Shown here: piece after piece, positions 26,422 to 33,502 of the stretch | Layout of the letters: every line of letters starts with the position of its first letter | Position numbering within the stretch: the stretch's first letter is position 1 | Source: Alteraurantiacibacter aestuarii | GTDB taxonomy: Bacteria > Pseudomonadota > Alphaproteobacteria > Sphingomonadales > Sphingomonadaceae | Length of the DNA stretch: 64,000 nucleotides | NCBI RefSeq assembly: GCF_009827405.1 | Contig: NZ_WTYY01000001.1 | Coordinates: 186,001 to 250,000 of the forward strand | Reading direction: 5' to 3' | Notes under the pieces: model-generated | The model's database searches: none | Told to the model about the DNA's origin: nothing | The model's input: the letters and a program-made list of their open reading frames with translations, nothing else | Position numbers and translations under genes: made by a program

Positions 26422-26457
26422 TTTACTTAGCCGGGGCAGGGCACTATCTGGCGCGGC

Positions 26458-27321
26458 ATGACCACGCTAACCGTCTCTGCCCTGCAGCTTGCCCTTGGTT
26501 CCGCCGATGAGCGGGAAAACATCGATGCGGTCTCCGCCCTGGTGGAGGAGGCCGCACAGGCTGGCGCGCAGATAGCCCAGCCGCCGGAGCTGTTTTCAGG
26601 CCCCTATTTCTGCCGAGAGGAGAAGGACGAGTTCTTCGCCCTCGCACGCCCCACTGCCGAGCATCCCTCGGTCGTGGCAATGCGCAAGCTGGCGGCAAAG
26701 CTGAACATCGCCATCCCCACCAGCTTCTTTGAGCGGGACGGACATCACTATTACAACACGCTGGCAATGATCGGCGCCGATGGCGAGATCATGGGCACTT
26801 ACCGCAAGAGCCACATTCCAGACGGGCCGGGATATGAGGAGAAGTTCTACTTCCGCCCCGGTAATGACGGTTTCAAGGTGTGGAACGTGGCAGGGGCCAC
26901 CATCGGCATCGGTATCTGCTGGGACCAGTGGTATCCTGAAACCGCGCGCTGCCTGGCGCTGCAGGGCGCGCAGGTGCTGTTCTATCCCACCGCCATCGGA
27001 TCTGAGCCCAAGGATGCCGACATGGACACCAGCCGCATGTGGCGGCGCGCCATGATCGGCCATGCGGTGTCCAATTGCATGCCGGTGATCGCCGCCAACC
27101 GGATCGGCCATGAAGGATCGCAGGAAGCGGGCAACAACTTCTATGGCCACAGCTTCATCTGTGACGAATGGGGTGACTATCTGGCCCAATTCGGCGCGGA
27201 GGAAACCGGCGTGCTGACAGCCACGCTCGATCTGGATGCTGCGCGCCGCCACCGCGCCAGCTGGGGCTTCTTCCGCGATCGCCGCCCGCAGCTCTATGGC
27301 CGGATTGGCGAGGACATTTGA
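26458..27321 (+). CDS. aguB: N-carbamoylputrescine amidase
   Basis: A 287-residue carbon-nitrogen hydrolase. The catalytic triad is visible: Glu44 in PPELF, Lys117 in YRKSHIPDGPGY and Cys154 in GIGICWDQWYPE. The segment GYEEKFYFRPGN and the downstream YPTAIGSEP plus MDTSRMW are characteristic of AguB rather than of other nitrilases. It converts N-carbamoylputrescine to putrescine, CO2 and ammonia in the agmatine route. No agmatine deiminase gene is adjacent. It overlaps the start of folK by 4 nt. Confidence 0.93.
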   Translation: MTTLTVSALQLALGSADERENIDAVSALVEEAAQAGAQIAQPPELFSGPYFCREEKDEFFALARPTAEHPSVVAMRKLAAKLNIAIPTSFFERDGHHYYNTLAMIGADGEIMGTYRKSHIPDGPGYEEKFYFRPGNDGFKVWNVAGATIGIGICWDQWYPETARCLALQGAQVLFYPTAIGSEPKDADMDTSRMWRRAMIGHAVSNCMPVIAANRIGHEGSQEAGNNFYGHSFICDEWGDYLAQFGAEETGVLTATLDLDAARRHRASWGFFRDRRPQLYGRIGEDI

Positions 27322-27815
27322 ACGCGTCTGTCTATCTCATCGCGCTCGGTTCCAACCAGCGCCATCCGCAGCTCGGCTCACCGCGAGAGGTGGTCTCGGC
27401 GACGATGGACTTCCTCGATGGCACGCTGGGCGAAGTGGTCGCCCGCTCGCCCATCATCGACAGCGCGCCTGTCGGACCATCGCTGCGCCTTTATGCCAAT
27501 GCCGTGCTGGCGATGGAGAGCAGGCTCAGCCCAGATGAGATGCTCTATTCGCTCCAGCATGCAGAAGCGCAGCTGGGACGCGAACGGCGCGGCGCGCGCT
27601 GGCGGGCGCGGGTGATCGATCTGGACATCGTGCTGTGGAGCGGCGGGGTTGTGGCGCAAACGGACCTTGCCATTCCGCATCCGCTGTTCCGGGAACGGGA
27701 TTTCGTGCTCGGCCCCGCCGCCGCGATTGCCCCGGACTGGCGCGACCCTGTCACCGGCCTGACGCTGCGCCAGCTATATGCACGCTTGACCCACCACCGA
27801 CCCGTCCCTAGGTGA
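27318..27815 (+). CDS. folK: HPPK, 2-amino-4-hydroxy-6-hydroxymethyldihydropteridine pyrophosphokinase
   Basis: A 165-residue FolK that pyrophosphorylates hydroxymethyldihydropterin in folate synthesis. It opens YLIALGSNQRHPQLGSP, and GARWRARVIDLDIVLW holds the ATP/Mg-binding DLD. IPHPLFRERDFVLGPAAAI is the signature C-terminal loop. The start is an ATG-equivalent TTG/GTG-type codon overlapping the aguB stop, implying coupling. The tRNA-Lys gene follows 14 nt after the stop, and its promoter lies inside the folK 3' end. Confidence 0.95.
   Translation: MNASVYLIALGSNQRHPQLGSPREVVSATMDFLDGTLGEVVARSPIIDSAPVGPSLRLYANAVLAMESRLSPDEMLYSLQHAEAQLGRERRGARWRARVIDLDIVLWSGGVVAQTDLAIPHPLFRERDFVLGPAAAIAPDWRDPVTGLTLRQLYARLTHHRPVPR
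27786..27814 (+). promoter_or_regulatory. candidate promoter of tRNA-Lys
   Basis: TTGACC, 17 nt, TAGGTG, with the -10 box 15 nt before the mature tRNA 5' end. It lies within the last codons of folK. Confidence 0.45.
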
Positions 27816-27829
27816 CGCCCGCGTGGTAA

Positions 27830-27905
27830 GGGCCCTTAGCTCAGTCGGTAGAGCAACTGACTTTTAATCAGTAGGTCGCTGGTTCGAACCCAGCAGGGCT
27901 CACCA
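27830..27905 (+). tRNA. tRNA-Lys (anticodon TTT)
   Basis: A 76-nt tRNA with encoded CCA. The 7-bp acceptor stem GGGCCCT/AGGGCTC is fully paired (one G-U). The D-arm is GCTCAGTCGGTAGAGC, the anticodon loop CTTTTAA sits between CTGA and TCAG with anticodon TTT, and the T-arm is CGCTGGTTCGAACCCAGC. A diverged copy of its 3' half is found at 33379-33420. Confidence 0.98.
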
Positions 27906-28082
27906 CCTTTTTCCTTGAATTCGCTTCCAGGCCATTGCGCTGGATTTTCAGGGCTGGCCTGAAAGTCGGATCGGGCAGAATGGTTCGCTTTATGCGATGG
28001 GCCATCGTCGTCAGCGCCTGGGCCTTGTTCAAGCTCCGACAATCGACGATGACTGGCGGCGATCAGGATCGCTGGAAGGGAA

Positions 28083-28682
28083 ATGGTGGCCGCCACACGC
28101 TCGAACACGCAGACCCGGCTGCTGGCTGCGGCCGAGAAGATTCTTGTCGAAAAGGGCCTGACGGGGCTGTCCGTTCGCAAGGTCGGGGAACAGGCGGGCG
28201 TCAATGCCACGCTCGTCACCTATCATTTCAAGAGCATCTCCAATCTGCTGGAGGAGCTTTGCCAGATCAATCTTGATCCGATCCTGGCCCGTTGGTCGCA
28301 AATTGGCGGCGCAGGGAATGCGTCGCAGGATTTCGATGACATTCTGGAAATCTGGCTTGAGGCCCTGCTTCTTCCTTCGGCCATTACCGCCGAGGGAAGG
28401 GCGCTTGTCGTTCTGGACGAGATTATTGCCCATGGGGAAGGCAGCCTGCGGCAATCCGTGCTGGAACCAATGGAACAGTTCAGCGAGCGGTTACGATCTG
28501 CTCTCGCGCCATTCTGCCCGCATTTGCATCAGGATGAATTGCGCGCACGTGTCCGTTTCATTTCAGGAGCCGCGCTCGGCCCGCCGCCGCGCGGCGATGG
28601 CTCCCCGCTTGCGGGAGTTGGCAACCCGCTGGACGATCTGGATTGCCTGCTGAACTTCGCGCGTGCCGCCCTTCGTGGATGA
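28083..28682 (+). CDS. TetR/AcrR family transcriptional regulator
   Basis: A 199-residue regulator. The N-terminal HTH spans about residues 10-55: RLLAAAEKILVEKGLTGLSV, then VGEQAGVNATLVTYHFKSI, the TetR recognition helix. The C-terminal ligand domain is helical and unassigned. It probably represses the flavocytochrome operon that starts 110 nt downstream, where a promoter overlapped by a palindrome is visible. The start ATG is 2 nt after AAGGGAA; the next codon, GTG at 28086, is better spaced. The 177 nt between tRNA-Lys and this gene hold no recognisable gene. Confidence 0.93.
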   Translation: MVAATRSNTQTRLLAAAEKILVEKGLTGLSVRKVGEQAGVNATLVTYHFKSISNLLEELCQINLDPILARWSQIGGAGNASQDFDDILEIWLEALLLPSAITAEGRALVVLDEIIAHGEGSLRQSVLEPMEQFSERLRSALAPFCPHLHQDELRARVRFISGAALGPPPRGDGSPLAGVGNPLDDLDCLLNFARAALRG

Positions 28683-28726
28683 ACGACAGAACGAAGCCGT
28701 CACCAACAAGCAGCGTCAATCACGGA

Positions 28727-28767
28727 TTGCCAATGGCCCCATCTTGCATTTATACACTCGTATGAAT
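28727..28767 (+). promoter_or_regulatory. promoter with overlapping operator before the flavocytochrome operon
   Basis: TTGCCA (28727-28732), an 18-nt spacer and TATACA (28751-28756) form a promoter. A palindrome, ATTTATAC-ACTC-GTATGAAT (28748-28767, 7 of 8 arm positions matching), covers the -10 box. This is the layout expected for repression by the adjacent TetR protein. Confidence 0.55.
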
Positions 28768-28792
28768 CCCGGTTGGCGATAGGAATCCCTGC

Positions 28793-30382
28793 ATGACGGT
28801 ACCCCCTGGTTTGGGCGAAGCAGACTTTGCTGATGGGCTCGCTGAGATGCGCGATGCCGTGGGGACCGAATGGGTTTTCGATCAGCCGGCCGATCTCAAC
28901 ACATATCGCGATTTCTATTCGGTCCTGTGGGGCGAGCCGGAGGAGAAGCGGGCCTCTGCTGCGATAGCGCCTGCCAATGTCGAGCAAGTCCAGGCCGTGG
29001 TGCGCGTGGCCAGTGAACGCAATATTCCGCTCTACCCGATCTCGACCGGACGCAATCTGGGTTATGGCGGTTCCGCTCCCGTCCTGTCGGGCAGCGTGGT
29101 GCTCGATCTCAAGCGCATGGACCGGGTGCTGGACGTCAACGAGAACAATTGTTCCTGCCTTGTCGAGCCGGGCGTATCCTACTTCGACATGTACCGGCAT
29201 TTGCAGGAAAGCGGATCGAAGCTGTGGCTCGACGTGCCCGATCCCGGCTGGGGCTCGCTGGTCGGCAATGCGCTGGATTCGGGCGGCGGCTACACGGCGG
29301 CGGGCTATCGCGGGCACTGGGAAGCGGTCTGCGGGATCGAGGCAGTGATGGCCGATGGGGAATTGCTGCGCACCGGCATGGGCGCGCTTCCCGGGTCGGA
29401 AACCTGGCAGCAATATCGCATGGGGATCGGCCCGTGCCTTGATGGACTGTTCCGCCAGTCATCGCTGGGCGTGGTCACAAAAATGGGTTTCTACCTGTTT
29501 CCCCAACCCGAAGCCTATCTTTCAGTTTCGGTCGATGTGTTCCGGTTCGAGGATCTGGAGCCGCTGGTGGAACTGCTCAATGAGCTGGAATACGGGCATG
29601 TCTTCAACGGCATGCCGGGTATCGGATCACCGGTTCTGGCGCAGGAAAACCCGATCGCCATGTCGATCGTGCCCGAAGCCGAAGTCATGAACGCCATGGT
29701 GCGCGAAACCGGCCTGCCTGCATGGCGTGGTTCGATCAACTTCTACGGCCCGGAGAAAGTCATCAGGGCGCAGTGGGACTATGTGCAGGAGCGCTTCGCC
29801 CATTTTGAAGGCGTGAAGTTTAACGAGACTCCCGTCGTCAAGCTACCGCTCAGCCCCGATGATATGGAGCGGATTCACAAACCGCGGTTCGGCATCCCCT
29901 CGCTGGAGATTTTTTCGGTCGGCAGCCGGGGTTACGGTGATTTCAACCCCAGCGACGGCCATATCTGGTTTTCCGCCGTCATCCCGCGCAGCGGCAAGGG
30001 CATTATCGACGCGAACCGCGTGATGCGCACCGAATGCGAGCGGCTGGGGCTGGACCTGTTCATGTTCGTGCCGTCTGTCACCTGCTGGTCGCGCAGCTTC
30101 GTGCTGTTTGCCGCTGTGCCGGTCTATAAAGACGCCGCAAGAAACCAGCATCTGCGCGACAGTGTGAAGGAAATCATCAGGATCTGCGCCACGCATGGCT
30201 GGGGCGAATATCGCTGCCCGCCCGCATTCATGGATGCGGCGATGGATGCTTACAGCTTCGGTGACCACAAGCTGCGCCGCGTCAACGAACAGATCAAGGA
30301 TGCGCTCGATCCCCGCGGCATTCTCTCCGCCGGACGATATGGTGTATGGCCGCGTCATCTGCGCGATGGAGGCGGGGCATGA
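28793..30382 (+). CDS. 4-cresol dehydrogenase-type flavoprotein subunit (pchF-like), copy 1
   Basis: A 529-residue VAO/PCMH flavoprotein. ISTGRNLGYGGSAPVLSGS holds the FAD pyrophosphate loop. VEPGVSYFDMYRHLQ, VPDPGWGSLVGNALDSGGG and RTGMGALPGSE follow in family order, and the C-terminus ends DPRGILSAGRYGVWP. A c-type cytochrome gene overlaps its stop by 4 nt, the arrangement of p-cresol methylhydroxylase, where the flavoprotein passes electrons to its cytochrome partner in the periplasm. No signal peptide is visible on the flavoprotein, as in PCMH. Which residue, if any, bonds the FAD covalently could not be assigned. The substrate is probably a 4-alkylphenol. Confidence 0.88.
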   Translation: MTVPPGLGEADFADGLAEMRDAVGTEWVFDQPADLNTYRDFYSVLWGEPEEKRASAAIAPANVEQVQAVVRVASERNIPLYPISTGRNLGYGGSAPVLSGSVVLDLKRMDRVLDVNENNCSCLVEPGVSYFDMYRHLQESGSKLWLDVPDPGWGSLVGNALDSGGGYTAAGYRGHWEAVCGIEAVMADGELLRTGMGALPGSETWQQYRMGIGPCLDGLFRQSSLGVVTKMGFYLFPQPEAYLSVSVDVFRFEDLEPLVELLNELEYGHVFNGMPGIGSPVLAQENPIAMSIVPEAEVMNAMVRETGLPAWRGSINFYGPEKVIRAQWDYVQERFAHFEGVKFNETPVVKLPLSPDDMERIHKPRFGIPSLEIFSVGSRGYGDFNPSDGHIWFSAVIPRSGKGIIDANRVMRTECERLGLDLFMFVPSVTCWSRSFVLFAAVPVYKDAARNQHLRDSVKEIIRICATHGWGEYRCPPAFMDAAMDAYSFGDHKLRRVNEQIKDALDPRGILSAGRYGVWPRHLRDGGGA

Positions 30383-30825
30383 GATATCTTGCGCTTGCTT
30401 GCGCTGCTGCCGTCGCCGCGCTCGCGTTGAATGCGGCGCAGGCGCAGGGTGAAACCGCCCCGCGCACCGCCCCGCGCACCGGCCAGACCGCGCCCGAACT
30501 GCAGCGGGGGAAGGCCGTCTTTGCCCATTGGTGCGCGCCATGCCATGCCACTGGTGCAGGCCTTGCGGGCACCATGTCACTGGAGGCGAAATATGACGGA
30601 AGCGTTCCCGCCGCACTGGAAGATCGCACCGATCTGCAGCCTGCCGTGATCGGCTATTTCGTGCGCACGGGTGTTGCCTGGATGCCGCCGTTCCGTCCAA
30701 CTGAAATCTCGGACGACGATCTCGCCGCCCTGTCGGCCTATCTCAGCGCGCCATTGGCAGATCGCGGTGCGCATGCACCGTTGCTGGCAGATGAGATGGT
30801 GCGCGCAAGGGGGAGTGAGCAATGA
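30379..30825 (+). CDS. c-type cytochrome, flavocytochrome subunit (pchC-like), copy 1
   Basis: A 148-residue periplasmic mono-heme cytochrome. The signal peptide MRYLALACAAAVAALALNAA is cleaved near AQAQ. An APRTAPRTG repeat precedes the heme motif CAPCH at 52-56, and the axial Met is in WMPPF. It ends with DDDLAALSAYLSAPL, the usual last helix. It should accept electrons from the flavoprotein encoded immediately upstream (ATGA overlap) and is itself overlapped by the next gene. Confidence 0.92.
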   Translation: MRYLALACAAAVAALALNAAQAQGETAPRTAPRTGQTAPELQRGKAVFAHWCAPCHATGAGLAGTMSLEAKYDGSVPAALEDRTDLQPAVIGYFVRTGVAWMPPFRPTEISDDDLAALSAYLSAPLADRGAHAPLLADEMVRARGSEQ

Positions 30826-31223
30826 TTTCTCGCCGTGAAGTGATCAAATGGGGAGCCGCCGCGCCAGCTTTCGCTGCCTGTTCGCACGCAGCGTTCGCCA
30901 GCGGAGTGCAGGGGTGCGACGCCTTCCTGCTCGATCAGAGATTTGCCGCACAAGTGCCGCAGAACCATTGGGGCATACCGGTCATGCGTTTTGACGGCGA
31001 CGTGACCGGACACTGGTATCAGACCATTGATCCCGCATGGCGCCAACGCGGCTATGTGCTGGGCGGGATTACCGGCAGCGATGCCCTGTTCGTGCTCGAA
31101 ACGCTGGCGCAGCAGCATGGTCGCCGTGTTGTCAGCCGTTCGCAAGTGGGCGCAGCCGATGCGCGCGGAATTGCTCCGGTCAGCTGGATCATCGCACCCG
31201 TCCATCCCAGTGTCGTGGCATGA
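30822..31223 (+). CDS. Tat-signal protein of unknown function in the flavocytochrome operon (pchX position)
   Basis: A 133-residue protein opening MISRREVIKWGAAAPAFAAC, a twin-arginine leader, followed by a domain of about 100 residues with no motif I can name. It has a lone mature Cys (VQGCDAF), and VMRFDGDVTGHWYQTIDP and RGYVLGGITGSDALFVL look like strands and helices of a small alpha/beta domain. It overlaps the cytochrome stop and the next flavoprotein start by 4 nt each. Its place between a cytochrome and a flavoprotein gene matches that of the uncharacterised pchX in Pseudomonas pchACXF operons, as I recall. A maturation or delivery role is inference. Confidence 0.8.
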   Translation: MISRREVIKWGAAAPAFAACSHAAFASGVQGCDAFLLDQRFAAQVPQNHWGIPVMRFDGDVTGHWYQTIDPAWRQRGYVLGGITGSDALFVLETLAQQHGRRVVSRSQVGAADARGIAPVSWIIAPVHPSVVA

Positions 31224-32833
31224 GCGTGCTTCCCCCCGATCTGGACGAAGCCGGTTTCGCGACCTTCCTTGAACAGCTACGCGGCGCGGTTGGCGCTGAC
31301 TGGGTGTGGTCAGGCGAGGCGGACATGTTCCCCTATCGCGACAGCTTCTCGCCGGTCTGGAACACTGGAGAGGAACGCCACGCCTCTGCTGCAGTCGCCC
31401 CGGCCGATGTCGAACAGGTCTCTGAAATCGTACGCATCGCGCGCCGCCACCGCGTGCCGCTGTTCCCGATCTCGACCGGCAAGAACTTTGGCTATGGCGG
31501 CCCATCGCCCAATGTGAACGGCTCCGTCGTGCTCGATCTCAAGCGCATGAACCGGGTGATCGAGATCAATGAAGCGCGCGCTTATGCTCTGGTCGAACCG
31601 GGCGTTTCCTATTTCGACCTGTACCGCGAGATACAGGAGCGCGGCCTTAAGCTGATGGTGGATTGCCCCGATCCCGGCTGGGGCTCGCCGATCGGCAATT
31701 CGCTGGAACGCGGGGTGGGCTACACCATGCCCCATTTCCGCGACCATTTCGGCGCGCATTGCGGGATGGAAGTCGTGCTGCCCGATGGTGAGGTGATGCG
31801 CACCGGCATGGGCGCTTTGCCAGGCAGCGATACCTGGCAGGAATATCCCTATGGCTTCGGGCCGGACCCGGCGGGGCTGTTTGCACAAGGGCCCTTTGGT
31901 GTCGTCACCAAGATGGGTTTCCGCCTGCTGCCATTGCCCGAATATTACCGCAGCGGAATGATCAGCGTGCCCCGGCGCGCCGATTTCGCCAAGCTGGTCG
32001 ACCATGTGAACTACCTGTCCGATAGCGGGCTGATCGGCGAAGTGGAATTTGGTTCACCCTTGAGCGCGTTGATGGGCGATCCGCAATTCCTCGCGCTGGC
32101 GACCAAAACCGGCGGGCCTTCGAATGCCGAAATGGATGCCGCAGCCGAAGCGGCGGGCCTGCACAGCTGGCATGTTGAATTGCAGATCTTCGGGCCAGAG
32201 GCGACGACGCTTGCCAATTGGAATTATGCCAGTGACCGTATCCTGTCCGATATTCCGGGCGCGATTGCGATTGCCGGCGATCACTTCCCTTTGCCGGCGA
32301 CCGACGACCAGCTCGACAATCAGACGCAGCCCTATCGCAGCAGCATCAAGCGCCGCCGTTCGTTGGGCGTGCCGAGCCTTGGCGCGTGGAAAATCGTGCG
32401 CGATGATGGCCATGTCGGCTTTTTCCCGGTGCTGCCGCGAACTGCCGAGGCGGTGTTCGAGATGCAGCGCGTGCTGGGCGATGCGATGAAGGAATTTCCG
32501 ACCCTGCCGCCCTTCTTCAACGCCCTGACCATGCCGCTGTTCTGGCACACGCACACCTTCCAGATGGTGTTCGCGCCATCGATCAAGCATGATGATCCGG
32601 CGCACAATGCCATCACCCATGCCGCGATGAAGAAATGCGTGGCGGTGGCCGCCCAGCACGGCTGGGGCGATTACCGGGCAGCGCCCATCTATCAGGATGA
32701 CGTGTCGGACACTTACGGTTTCAACAACCACATCCTGCGCCGTTTCCACGAGCAGCTGAAGGACGCGATCGACCCCGACGGGATCATCGCACCGGGCAGA
32801 GGCGGTGTGTGGCCAAGGAGGTTCCGATCATGA
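31220..32833 (+). CDS. 4-cresol dehydrogenase-type flavoprotein subunit (pchF-like), copy 2
   Basis: A 537-residue VAO/PCMH flavoprotein clearly paralogous to copy 1: ISTGKNFGYGGPSPNVNGS, VEPGVSYFDLYREIQERG, CPDPGWGSPIGNSLERG, RTGMGALPGSDTWQEYPYG, and DPDGIIAPGRGGVWPRRF at the end. It has an extra insertion around residues 260-330 relative to the 5832 gene and lacks the GLDY stretch seen there. The start ATG overlaps the stop of the small Tat protein (ATGA), and the second cytochrome gene overlaps its own stop. The two flavoproteins may serve different substrates or form mixed complexes. Confidence 0.88.
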   Translation: MSVLPPDLDEAGFATFLEQLRGAVGADWVWSGEADMFPYRDSFSPVWNTGEERHASAAVAPADVEQVSEIVRIARRHRVPLFPISTGKNFGYGGPSPNVNGSVVLDLKRMNRVIEINEARAYALVEPGVSYFDLYREIQERGLKLMVDCPDPGWGSPIGNSLERGVGYTMPHFRDHFGAHCGMEVVLPDGEVMRTGMGALPGSDTWQEYPYGFGPDPAGLFAQGPFGVVTKMGFRLLPLPEYYRSGMISVPRRADFAKLVDHVNYLSDSGLIGEVEFGSPLSALMGDPQFLALATKTGGPSNAEMDAAAEAAGLHSWHVELQIFGPEATTLANWNYASDRILSDIPGAIAIAGDHFPLPATDDQLDNQTQPYRSSIKRRRSLGVPSLGAWKIVRDDGHVGFFPVLPRTAEAVFEMQRVLGDAMKEFPTLPPFFNALTMPLFWHTHTFQMVFAPSIKHDDPAHNAITHAAMKKCVAVAAQHGWGDYRAAPIYQDDVSDTYGFNNHILRRFHEQLKDAIDPDGIIAPGRGGVWPRRFRS

Positions 32834-33246
32834 AAATCCTGCGCGGACCCGCGATTGTACTGGCTGCGTCTGCGGCGCTGTGCGGGATGGCCTGGGGCCA
32901 ATCCTCCAACCAGCCGATCGTCCGCAATATCGAACGTCCCGACATGCCTGGCCGCGTGATCTTCGCGCGGCAATGTGCCCCTTGCCACGGCACCGCTCCG
33001 GGAGATGATGGCTCGCCCATGCTTCCGGGAACCGCTGCTTTGACGGCCAAATACGAAGGCCGCCTGCCCGGATTGCTGGAACTGCGCAGCGATCTTTCCG
33101 CTCCTGTCCTGAACCTGTTCGTGCGGCGCGGGAGCGGTGCGATGCCGATGTTCCGCAAGGCTGAATTGAGCGATGCGGATTTGGCGGCGATTGCGGACTA
33201 TCTTGCCGCCACGGCACGCGAGAATGCGTCCCTGGCCGGACACTGA
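32830..33246 (+). CDS. c-type cytochrome, flavocytochrome subunit (pchC-like), copy 2
   Basis: A 138-residue periplasmic cytochrome. Signal peptide to about residue 23 (ending AAWGQ-like), heme motif CAPCH at 49-53, axial Met in AMPMFRKAELS, and a C-terminal helix DADLAAIADYLAATA. It shares the heme region layout of copy 1 but differs in the linkers. It is the last gene of the operon and is followed by a 256-nt gap containing the tRNA-like fragment and two palindromes. Confidence 0.92.
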   Translation: MKILRGPAIVLAASAALCGMAWGQSSNQPIVRNIERPDMPGRVIFARQCAPCHGTAPGDDGSPMLPGTAALTAKYEGRLPGLLELRSDLSAPVLNLFVRRGSGAMPMFRKAELSDADLAAIADYLAATARENASLAGH

Positions 33247-33378
33247 CGCGATCAGATATTCTCTCCGCAAGCCTGACCCGGCGCGTGTCGCTGACGGTCG
33301 AAACACAGACCGGGACCTGTTGATGCAGGGTGAAAATGACAGCCGCAGGCGACTCTTGACGGCCTGCTGATTCCAGCG

Positions 33379-33420
33379 TTTAATCGGCAAATCGCTGGTT
33401 CGGACCCGCCGGGTTCACCA
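33379..33420 (+). pseudogene. degenerate tRNA-Lys 3' half (candidate attachment-site remnant)
   Basis: The 42-nt stretch starts TTTAATC and ends GGTTCACCA. It aligns with the tRNA-Lys at 27830-27905 from the anticodon to the CCA with one gap and roughly three quarters of bases identical, including an unbroken TCGCTGGTTCG. It is in the same orientation, 5.5 kb away. The 5' half is absent and the T-stem no longer pairs well, so it is not a functional tRNA. Confidence 0.6.
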
Positions 33421-33442
33421 CGTTTCTCTCCCTTGGCATTTG

Positions 33443-33474
33443 TCGGCAAATTGCCGATGGTGACGCACGTCACC
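33443..33474. promoter_or_regulatory. two adjacent perfect palindromes before the DUF3604 operon
   Basis: TCGGCAA-A-TTGCCGA (33443-33457) and GGTGACG-CA-CGTCACC (33459-33474) are both exact inverted repeats separated by one base, and end 28 nt before the start codon at 33503. They are candidate operators for one or two dimeric regulators; no U-run follows, so a terminator is unlikely. Confidence 0.5.
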
Positions 33475-33502
33475 GCTTTCGGGCACCTTGGGAGGGGAAA
33501 AG

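Noticed and set aside
27836-28219. Minus-strand ORF ending ...CWVRTSDLLIKSQLLYRLS
   Set aside because: This ending is the well-known spurious translation of the reverse strand of a tRNA gene; the frame crosses tRNA-Lys.
33379-33420. A second functional tRNA-Lys
   Set aside because: The 5' half, D-arm and acceptor partner are missing and the T-stem is mismatched; kept only as a tRNA-derived fragment.
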